Positions 5,120 to 10,938 of a DNA stretch of 12,089 bases are shown here, one piece after another; position 1 is the first letter of the stretch, and each line of letters opens with the position of its first letter. Source of the stretch: Alphaproteobacteria bacterium (GTDB lineage Bacteria > Pseudomonadota > Alphaproteobacteria > Rhizobiales > Xanthobacteraceae). The notes under the pieces were generated by a model. That model was not told where the DNA came from. It made no database searches and saw nothing but the letters and a program-made list of their open reading frames with translations. The stretch covers positions 1-12,089 of the forward strand of contig VAZH01000102.1 of assembly GCA_005884465.1 (NCBI GenBank), given 5' to 3'. A program made the position numbers and the translations under genes.

Positions 5120-5628
5120 GCTCTAAGCTCGATCAGTCATCGGGTTGGCGCGTCAATAACATTGCAGTTCGTTCGTCCCGACATCAGGCAATCCTGCATT
5201 TTGCTGCTCGCGGTCAGCTCGTGAGCCAACCACAGTCCCACGGCCAACAATACAACCGCAATTGCCAGGCCGGCGATCGCTGCACGCCGGTTTCCGCCTT
5301 GTTCGGGGTCGGCCATCGTCCGGAACGTCCAGAATTGGTTGAGGTGAAACATCCTGGTGCCGCGGCGCGTTATTATCACTTCTCGACCGAAAATGACGGC
5401 GGGGATCCACCTCCTCGGCTATTTCGATGGCTTCCGGGCGCCCCCGGCTGTACACGGTCAGTGATCGCGAGACCCATCGTCTCACAACAGACAATGAAAT
5501 AGACAAGGCCCGTTATGAGTGGATTTAAGGAACCTAGCCTTGCGGACCGGCAGAAGGCGGCCCAGCAAGCCAGGCAAAACATGCTCAACAAGTTTCGCAG
5601 CCAACCGGGTCTCGACGATCCTGCAGTG
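5120..5628. repeat. 509-bp direct tandem duplication, copy A
   Basis: Bases 5120-5628 are repeated, identical by eye, at 5629-6137. The unit contains one complete minus-strand gene (59 residues), the divergent promoter region, and the first 38 codons of the plus-strand DUF6481 gene. No transposase, terminal inverted repeats or target-site signs are present, so this is a simple tandem duplication. The bases before copy A (GACGATCCTGC, 5105-5115) match the near-end of each copy (5614-5624 and 6123-6133), at the same register. Confidence 0.95.
5137..5316 (-). CDS. 59-residue membrane protein with Cys pair, copy A
   Basis: Start chosen at ATG 5316-5314 (MADPEQGGNRRAAIAGLAIA...). The frame is open further up, with another ATG at 5352-5350 (MFHLNQFWTF...), and neither has a strong ribosome site. 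Residues 12-31 form one membrane helix (AAIAGLAIAVVLLAVGLWLA). The short outer part carries two cysteines in SKMQDCLMSGRTNC (C43 and C51), a motif I associate with small Bradyrhizobium membrane proteins. Function unknown. It is divergent from the DUF6481 gene. An identical second copy lies at 5646-5825. Confidence 0.75.
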   Translation of the reverse strand: MADPEQGGNRRAAIAGLAIAVVLLAVGLWLAHELTASSKMQDCLMSGRTNCNVIDAPTR

Positions 5629-5733
5629 GCTCTAAGCTCGATCAGTCATCGGGTTGGCGCGTCAATAACATTGCAGTTCGTTCGTCCCGACATCAGGCAA
5701 TCCTGCATTTTGCTGCTCGCGGTCAGCTCGTGA
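5515..5733 (+). pseudogene. Truncated 5' copy of the DUF6481 gene
   Basis: The first 38 codons (MSGFKEPSLADRQKAAQQAR... to DDPAV) and the ribosome site AAGG (5505-5508) are identical to the intact gene at 6024. At 5629 the duplication junction replaces the rest. The frame then runs into the antisense of copy B's 59-residue protein gene (ALSSISHRVGASITLQFVRP...) and stops at 5731-5733. The result would be a 72-residue hybrid that lacks the whole Ala/Glu/Arg-rich helical body, so it is almost certainly non-functional. If transcribed, it also makes RNA antisense to the end of the second copy of the minus-strand gene. Confidence 0.8.
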
Positions 5734-6137
5734 GCCAACCACAGTCCCACGGCCAACAATACAACCGCAATTGCCAGGCCGGCGATCGCTGCACGCCGGT
5801 TTCCGCCTTGTTCGGGGTCGGCCATCGTCCGGAACGTCCAGAATTGGTTGAGGTGAAACATCCTGGTGCCGCGGCGCGTTATTATCACTTCTCGACCGAA
5901 AATGACGGCGGGGATCCACCTCCTCGGCTATTTCGATGGCTTCCGGGCGCCCCCGGCTGTACACGGTCAGTGATCGCGAGACCCATCGTCTCACAACAGA
6001 CAATGAAATAGACAAGGCCCGTTATGAGTGGATTTAAGGAACCTAGCCTTGCGGACCGGCAGAAGGCGGCCCAGCAAGCCAGGCAAAACATGCTCAACAA
6101 GTTTCGCAGCCAACCGGGTCTCGACGATCCTGCAGTG
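5629..6137. repeat. 509-bp direct tandem duplication, copy B
   Basis: Second copy of 5120-5628, directly adjacent. It ends at 6137, where the unique remainder of the DUF6481 gene (AAGCAGCGGCAAG...) begins. The junction between copies reads CTGCAGTG/GCTCTAAG, without overlap bases. Perfect identity means the event is recent, or that the copies are kept the same, or that the assembly is wrong. Confidence 0.95.
5646..5825 (-). CDS. 59-residue membrane protein with Cys pair, copy B
   Basis: Identical to the gene at 5137-5316 and shifted by exactly 509 bp. This copy keeps the original divergent pairing with the intact DUF6481 gene (6024). Its 3' end is now overlapped by the read-through frame of the truncated DUF6481 copy on the other strand, which copy A's 3' end is not. 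Confidence 0.75.
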   Translation of the reverse strand: MADPEQGGNRRAAIAGLAIAVVLLAVGLWLAHELTASSKMQDCLMSGRTNCNVIDAPTR

Positions 6138-6368
6138 AAGCAGCGGCAAGCCGAGCGCGAGGCACATGCCGCCGAGCGTAGCAAGGCCAGACTGGCGCGC
6201 GAGGCCGCCAAGGCCGAGCAGAAACGCCGCGAGACCGAGGCGGCGGCGCAGGCCGCAGCCCAACTGGCGCGTGAAAAGGAAGAGGCCGCCGCCAGGGAGC
6301 TGGCGCTCGAAGCCGAACGCAAGGCGGCGCGCGACGCGCGCTACGCCGCCCGCAAAAAGCGAAAATAA
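6024..6368 (+). CDS. DUF6481 family protein
   Basis: 114 residues from ATG 6024 with AAGG (6014-6017) 6 nt upstream. The N-terminus (MSGFKEPSLADRQKAAQQAR) and the phrase QPGLDDPAV are the conserved head of the family. The rest (about 39-108) is an uninterrupted Ala/Glu/Arg/Lys-rich helix, very probably a coiled coil or single long helix, ending in the basic AARDARYAARKKRK. No catalytic residues, signal peptide or membrane segment. The family is common in Bradyrhizobium and other Rhizobiales, and I know of no established function; the basic tail would allow nucleic-acid contact (inference). It is intact here, while a broken first copy lies 509 bp upstream. Confidence 0.9.
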   Translation: MSGFKEPSLADRQKAAQQARQNMLNKFRSQPGLDDPAVKQRQAEREAHAAERSKARLAREAAKAEQKRRETEAAAQAAAQLAREKEEAAARELALEAERKAARDARYAARKKRK

Positions 6369-6404
6369 CTCCGGCGGCTTTGGGACGCGGTCGCGCTACG
6401 ACAG

Positions 6405-6434
6405 CACAGGCCCGGCCGATGGGGCGAGCCTGTG
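6405..6434. terminator. Possible hairpin between convergent genes
   Basis: CACAGGC (6405-6411) pairs perfectly with GCCTGTG (6428-6434) around a 16-nt GC-rich loop, midway between the stops of the DUF6481 gene (6368) and the MXKDX gene (6453). No T-run follows on either strand, so its terminator role is a guess from position. Confidence 0.3.
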
Positions 6435-6452
6435 GATGCCGAAGCGCGATGC

Positions 6453-6689
6453 CTAGTTCTTCTTCGTCGCGTCGTCTTTCTTCATGCCATCCTTCTTCAT
6501 GCCATCATCCTTCTTCATGGCGTCCTTGGACATCGTGTCCTTCTTCATCGCGTCCTTGGACATAGTGTCTTTCTTCATGCCGTCGTCCTTGCCCATCTTG
6601 TCCTGGGCCAAGGCGGCAGGCGCCAGCGCCAGGCTGAGCGAAAGAGCGGCAGCAGATACGCCGAGTGCAATGCGGGGGCGAATGGTCAT
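6453..6689 (-). CDS. Secreted pentapeptide MXKDX repeat protein
   Basis: 78 residues. Start at ATG 6689-6687, supported by AAGGAAG (6698-6704 on the other strand) and by the signal peptide that follows (TIRPRIALGVSAAALSLSLA..., cut at ALA/QD near residue 28). The mature part is built almost only of MxKDx units: KMGKDDGMKKDTMSKDAMKK, then DTMSKDAMKK again, then variants with DG, ending DDATKKN. This matches the family NCBI calls 'pentapeptide MXKDX repeat protein'. Function is unknown; such proteins are periplasmic or secreted and highly charged. The central 10-residue unit is doubled at DNA level (two 30-bp units in 6510-6569), so copy number may vary by slippage. Confidence 0.9.
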   Translation of the reverse strand: MTIRPRIALGVSAAALSLSLALAPAALAQDKMGKDDGMKKDTMSKDAMKKDTMSKDAMKKDDGMKKDGMKKDDATKKN

Positions 6690-7023
6690 GGGTTGGTCTT
6701 CCTTTGAGACGGTTTCGAAAGCGGCTGATGCCGCTATGTTCACCACGGTCCCGCGACCTCGTTTGTTACTGGCTGTTTAAAAACTTTCTTGTGAGGGGCT
6801 TTTTCAGACCGTCTCGGGGTTCGCAATGCAGGCTCGCTAGAACCTGTGGGTTCGTCTTTTTTCGGTCGCATCTTTGAGGCAAGTGTGCACCGCAACAAAC
6901 TCGGGCGTTACCGCAAGCGCGCCCTCGAACTATCAGACTAGAGAAAGTCCTGATGAAGACGGGCTAATATGCCGCAACGTCGGCCCGAACATTCCAATTA
7001 AGAATAGCTTTACGGAGATATCC

Positions 7024-8046
7024 ATGCTCACACGCCGTAACATCCTCGTAACAGCGCTTGCCGCGCCCGCCATTTTGCGTTTTGGGACCGGGACGGCCCG
7101 AGCCGCAACCACACTGAAAATATCGCACCAGTTTCCCGGCGGAACCATCGACAAGGGCGATTTCCGCGATCGCCTATGCAGGGTTTTCGCTGCAGAAGTA
7201 GCCAAGCGCAGCGGCGGCGAAATCGCTGCCGAGATCTATCCGAATTCCTCGCTGATCAAGACCAACGCGCAATTCTCGGCGATGCGCAAAGGCGCGCTGG
7301 ATGTCAGCCTGTATCCTCTCCCCTACGCGGGCGGCGAACTGCCGGAAACCAATATCGGCCTGATGCCCGGTCTGGTTTCGACCTACGATCAAGGCCTGCG
7401 CTGGAAGACCCAGCCGGTCGGCAAGGCACTGACGGATTTTCTGGCCGACAAGGGCATCATCATCCTCACCTGGGTCTGGCAGGCCGGCGGCGTCGCCAGT
7501 CGTTCGCGCCCCCTCGTCGTCCCCGAAGACGCCAAGGGCCTCAAGGTCCGCGGCGGCTCGCGCGAGATGGACATGGTGCTGCAGAGCGCGGGCGCAGCCG
7601 TGCTATCGGTGCCCTCAAACGAACTCTACGCGGCGATGCAGACCGGCGCGTGCGACGCCGGCATTACCTCCTCCACCAGCCTGATCTCGTTCCGGCTCGA
7701 GGAAGTTGCGAAGCACCTCACGTCGGGCGCCGGCGCATCCTATTGGTTCATGCTGGAGCCGCTTTTGATGTCGAAGTCGATCTTCGACAAGCTGCCGAAA
7801 AATCAGCAAGACATCATCCGGGCCGTCGGCACCGAACTGGAAGCGTTCGGCAGGAAGGGCGCGCAGGACGATGACATCGAAGTGGCTAAAGTCTACGAGA
7901 AGGCCGGCGCAAAGGTCAGCCCACTTGACGTCGCCACTGTGGGCAAATGGCGCGATATCGCGCGGGACACCGCGTGGAAGGACTACGCTGGAAAGACCGC
8001 TGCCGCGGCCAAGATGCTCAAGCTCGCGACCGACGTCTTAGCATGA
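7024..8046 (+). CDS. TRAP transporter substrate-binding protein (DctP family)
   Basis: 340 residues, the normal family length. ATG 7024 is fixed by CGGAG (7013-7017) and by the signal peptide; the upstream extension to 6874 is not protein-like. The N-terminus has a twin-arginine pair (LTRRNILVTALAAPAILRFG, R4-R5), so export by Tat is possible, with cleavage near ARA/ATT (27/28). The mature part starts TLKISHQFPGG. The conserved solute-binding segment is GLKVRGGSREMDMVLQSAGA (172-191), in which R176 corresponds to the arginine that binds the substrate carboxylate in the family. SNELYAAMQTGACDAGITS (198-216) follows. It delivers a carboxylate-type ligand to the DctQ-DctM permease; the ligand cannot be predicted. 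The stop overlaps the next start (ATGA). Confidence 0.95.
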   Translation: MLTRRNILVTALAAPAILRFGTGTARAATTLKISHQFPGGTIDKGDFRDRLCRVFAAEVAKRSGGEIAAEIYPNSSLIKTNAQFSAMRKGALDVSLYPLPYAGGELPETNIGLMPGLVSTYDQGLRWKTQPVGKALTDFLADKGIIILTWVWQAGGVASRSRPLVVPEDAKGLKVRGGSREMDMVLQSAGAAVLSVPSNELYAAMQTGACDAGITSSTSLISFRLEEVAKHLTSGAGASYWFMLEPLLMSKSIFDKLPKNQQDIIRAVGTELEAFGRKGAQDDDIEVAKVYEKAGAKVSPLDVATVGKWRDIARDTAWKDYAGKTAAAAKMLKLATDVLA

Positions 8047-8594
8047 TGCATGGTCCGCTGCCGGATCAGAATGACCATTCGGACATCGCCACTAGCAATG
8101 CGCTCGTGGCGGCGCTTCAACGCGGGCTTGCCTTCTGCAACAGCATCATCGTCGTCGTGGCGGGCGTCGCGCTTGTCGCGGCCTGCATCATCCTAAGCTA
8201 CAGCGTATTGGGCCGCGCCCTGTTTCACAGCCCGAATTATTGGCAGGACGAGGCGGCGGTGTTCTTGCTGGTCGGCGCAACCTTCATGACAGCCGCCTAT
8301 GTGCAGGGCCAACGCGGCCACATCGGCGTCGAGGCGTTCGTCGGACTGCTGCCGCCGATGGTCAACCGCGCCAGGCTGTGGCTCGTCGACCTCGCGAGCT
8401 TTTTGTTTTGCGCGTTCTTCGCCTGGAAATCCTGGACACTGGCGCATGAAGCCTGGGTCGACGGCCAGGTGTCGAACTCGATGTGGTCGCCGCCGCTGGC
8501 GATTCCCTATGGCCTGATGGCGGCGGGCATGACGCTGCTTTGCCTGCAGATCCTGCTGCAGCTCATCATTCCGCTCAGCGGGGGGCGCCGATGA
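8043..8594 (+). CDS. TRAP transporter small permease (DctQ family)
   Basis: 183 residues. ATG 8043 overlaps the stop of the binding-protein gene by 4 bp; a second ATG follows at 8046. Four membrane helices are visible at about 34-54, 70-88, 112-132 and 152-175, the DctQ number. Family motifs are YWQDEAAVFLLVG (66-78) and GQRGHIGVE (89-97, the usual 'G.HI.V' stretch). DctQ forms the membrane complex with DctM for Na+- or H+-driven uptake of the solute brought by DctP. Its stop overlaps the next start (ATGA, 8591-8594), so the two permease genes are translationally coupled. Confidence 0.95.
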   Translation: MMHGPLPDQNDHSDIATSNALVAALQRGLAFCNSIIVVVAGVALVAACIILSYSVLGRALFHSPNYWQDEAAVFLLVGATFMTAAYVQGQRGHIGVEAFVGLLPPMVNRARLWLVDLASFLFCAFFAWKSWTLAHEAWVDGQVSNSMWSPPLAIPYGLMAAGMTLLCLQILLQLIIPLSGGRR

Positions 8595-9949
8595 CCGTGC
8601 TTGGAATCGGCATCAGCTACGGCGTCGCCACGCTTTTTGCCATGTTCTCGGGCATGCCGATCGCGTTTGCGCTGGGCGCGGTCGCAATCGTGTTCATGGG
8701 CATCTATATGCCGGCGGCGTCGCTCGATACCGTGACCCAGAATGTCTACGAGGAAATGGCCTCGATCACGCTGTTGTCGATCCCGCTGTTCATCCTCAAG
8801 GGCGCGGCGATCGGGAAATCGCGCGCGGGGCAGGATTTGTATTCAGCGCTGCACGCCTGGCTGCATCGCGTGCCCGGCGGGCTCGGCGTCGCCAACGTGT
8901 TTGCCTGCGCGCTGTTCGCGGCGATGGCGGGATCATCGCCCGCCACCTGCTCGGCCATCGGCTCGGCCGGCATACCGGAGATGCGCAAGCGAGGTTATTC
9001 CGGCGGCTTCGCGGCCGGAATTATTGCCGCCGGCGGCACGCTCGGGATCCTATTGCCGCCTTCAATCACCATGATCCTGTTCGCGGTCGCGGCGGAAAAA
9101 TCACTGGGACGGCTGTTTCTTGCCGGCATCGGACCCGGCTTGCTGCTGGTCACGTTGTTCGGCGCCTATGCCGTGCTCCGCTTTCGAAAAGAATATGCCG
9201 CTGCGAGCGCGCTCTACGCGAAGACCGGCGCGACTTCGCCGATTCTCACGCGCGACGATTTTACGATGGCGGAGCGATTCAACGTTCTGCCGCGGGTGCT
9301 GCCGTTCGTCTTGTTGCTGACCGGGGTGATGATTGCGCTTTACGGCGGCTATGCAACGCCGTCCGAAACCGCGGGCCTCGGCGGGCTGCTGGCGCTGATG
9401 CTGATCGCGCTGATCTACAGCGTGTGGCGGCCCAGCGACCTGGCGCCGATCATGAAATCGACGATACGCGACTCCACCATGCTGATGATGATCATCGGCA
9501 TGTCGCTATTGTATTCCTATGTGATGAGCTACCTGCACATCTCGCAATCCGTCGCTGAATCGATCGTCGCGATGCATCTGCCGCGCTGGGAATTGCTGGC
9601 GGCGATCCTCGTCATGGTCGTCGTGCTCGGCTTTTTCCTGCCGCCGGTTTCGATCATCCTGATGACCGCGCCGATCATCCTGCCGCCGCTCCGCGCCGCA
9701 AACTTCGACATCATCTGGTTCGGCGTCGTCATGACCATCGTGATGGAGATGGGACTGATTCACCCGCCCGTGGGCTTGAACATTTTCGTCATCCGCAATG
9801 TCGCCCCGGATATTCCGCTCAGCGAGGTGATCTGGGGCACGCTGCCCTTTGTGCTTCTGATGATGGCGGCGGTGGTGGTGCTGTGCTTCCTGCCGGGAAT
9901 TGCGACGTACTTCCCGGATCTGGTGATGGGACCGGATGGCGGGAGGTAA
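8591..9949 (+). CDS. TRAP transporter large permease (DctM family)
   Basis: 452 residues, usual length, starting at the ATG that overlaps the dctQ stop. Strongly hydrophobic, with about 12 membrane helices. The family signature is complete: AGSSPATCSAIGSAGIPEMR (113-132), KRGYSGGFAAGIIAAGGTLG (133-152) and ILLPPSI (153-159). The second half-repeat has LGFFLPPVSIILMTAPIILP (346-365) and EMGLIHPPVGLNIFVIRNV (386-404). It forms the ion-coupled transport channel together with DctQ. It is the last gene of the operon, ending only about 50 bp from the convergent HMG-CoA lyase gene. The internal frame extension up to 8483 lies within dctQ and is a shadow. Confidence 0.97.
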   Translation: MTVLGIGISYGVATLFAMFSGMPIAFALGAVAIVFMGIYMPAASLDTVTQNVYEEMASITLLSIPLFILKGAAIGKSRAGQDLYSALHAWLHRVPGGLGVANVFACALFAAMAGSSPATCSAIGSAGIPEMRKRGYSGGFAAGIIAAGGTLGILLPPSITMILFAVAAEKSLGRLFLAGIGPGLLLVTLFGAYAVLRFRKEYAAASALYAKTGATSPILTRDDFTMAERFNVLPRVLPFVLLLTGVMIALYGGYATPSETAGLGGLLALMLIALIYSVWRPSDLAPIMKSTIRDSTMLMMIIGMSLLYSYVMSYLHISQSVAESIVAMHLPRWELLAAILVMVVVLGFFLPPVSIILMTAPIILPPLRAANFDIIWFGVVMTIVMEMGLIHPPVGLNIFVIRNVAPDIPLSEVIWGTLPFVLLMMAAVVVLCFLPGIATYFPDLVMGPDGGR

Positions 9950-9957
9950 TGTAAGGG

Positions 9958-10022
9958 GCGAATAGGGAGTAGCGAGTAGCGAATAGGGCAATTCCATTCG
10001 CTATTCGCTATTCGCCACTCGC
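9958..10022. repeat. Palindrome made of GAATAGC-type heptamers, at the convergent junction
   Basis: The left arm is four heptamers (GAATAGG, GAGTAGC, GAGTAGC, GAATAGG, 9960-9987). The right arm is their reverse complement type (TCCATTC, GCTATTC, GCTATTC, GCCACTC, 9993-10020). The arms pair over 30 positions; most mismatches are A/G swaps that would still give G-U pairs in one RNA strand. The loop is 5 nt. Short TAGCGAA-type repeats of this kind recur in Bradyrhizobium genomes (from memory). It overlaps the 3' end of the HMG-CoA lyase gene and lies 8 bp after the dctM stop, so it may act as a shared transcription end. Confidence 0.8.
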
Positions 10023-10915
10023 AGCTTCGCGTTCAACGCCGAAGCGACGCGGCTCACCGGCGGCCGGCCGATCAACCGGCTTACTTCGTTGGTGGCCGCC
10101 ACCAGTTTTGCCATATCGACGCCGGTCGCGATGCCCATGCCCTCCAGCATGTAGACTACGTCCTCGGTGGCGACATTGCCGGTTGCGCCGGGCGCGTAGG
10201 GGCAGCCGCCGAGACCGCCGGCCGCGGAATCGATCACGCGCGCGCCCTCCTCCATCCCGGCATAGAGATTGGCCAGCGCCTGGCCGTAAGTGTCGTGAAA
10301 ATGCATGGCGAGATTGGCCATTGGCACGGCGCCGGCCACCGCGCGCAGCAACTGCCGTGCCTTGACGGGCGTGCCGACCCCGATGGTGTCGCCGAGCGAG
10401 ATTTCGTAGCAGCCTAGATCCCACAGCATCTTCGCTACATCCACCACCGCTTGCGGCTTCACCTCGCCGTCATAGGGACAGCCGAGCACGCAGGAGATAT
10501 AACCGCGCACCTTGATGTCATCGGCCTTGGCGCGGGCGATCACCGGCTTGAAGCGCTGGATCGACTCGGCGATCGAGCAATTGATATTGGCGCGCGAAAA
10601 GCCTTCCGAGGCCGAAGCAAATACCGCGATCACTTTGGCGCCGGCCGCACGCGCGGCCTCGTAACCCTTTTCGTTCGGCACCAGCACGTGGAATTCGCTA
10701 TCGGGGTGATGGTTGACGCCGCGCAGCACGAAATCCGAATTCACCATCTGCGGGATCGCCTTCGGCGACACAAAGGCGCCGACCTCGACGGTATGCAGCC
10801 CGGCGCCGACCAGCGCCTCGATGAACGCAATGCGGGCTTCGACGCTGACCGGCGTCTTTTCGTTTTGCAGCCCGTCCCGCGGCCCAACTTCGACGATGCG
10901 CACTTGCTCGCTCAT
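10001..10915 (-). CDS. mvaB: Hydroxymethylglutaryl-CoA lyase
   Basis: 304 residues from ATG 10915-10913, after a modest ribosome site (GTGAGA). The enzyme splits HMG-CoA into acetyl-CoA and acetoacetate, the last step of leucine/isovalerate breakdown (liuE in pseudomonads). Visible family features of this TIM-barrel lyase are VEVGPRDGLQNEK (8-20; catalytic R13, D14), the metal ligands H205 and H207 in MHFHDTYGQ, and the signature GGLGGCPYAPGATGNVATED (233-252) with catalytic C238. It lies 23 bp behind the 3-methylcrotonyl-CoA carboxylase alpha gene on the same strand, so the two are co-transcribed. The last seven residues (LRVANSE) and the TAG stop fall in or at the edge of the heptamer palindrome, so the natural end of the protein appears to have been replaced by repeat sequence. 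Confidence 0.97.
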   Translation of the reverse strand: MSEQVRIVEVGPRDGLQNEKTPVSVEARIAFIEALVGAGLHTVEVGAFVSPKAIPQMVNSDFVLRGVNHHPDSEFHVLVPNEKGYEAARAAGAKVIAVFASASEGFSRANINCSIAESIQRFKPVIARAKADDIKVRGYISCVLGCPYDGEVKPQAVVDVAKMLWDLGCYEISLGDTIGVGTPVKARQLLRAVAGAVPMANLAMHFHDTYGQALANLYAGMEEGARVIDSAAGGLGGCPYAPGATGNVATEDVVYMLEGMGIATGVDMAKLVAATNEVSRLIGRPPVSRVASALNAKLRVANSE

Positions 10916-10938
10916 AGTGGTCTCACGCAGCCCAAATC

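Noticed and set aside
5120..6137. 509-bp repeat as an insertion sequence or integrated element
   Set aside because: No transposase, no terminal inverted repeats, no target duplication; it contains only local genes.
6484..6780. Hydrophobic 98-codon frame antisense to the MXKDX gene
   Set aside because: Met/Phe-rich pattern is the mirror of the MxKDx repeat codons on the other strand; a typical shadow.
7176..7874. 232-codon frame inside the TRAP binding-protein gene
   Set aside because: Arg/Gly-rich out-of-frame shadow of a well-supported gene.
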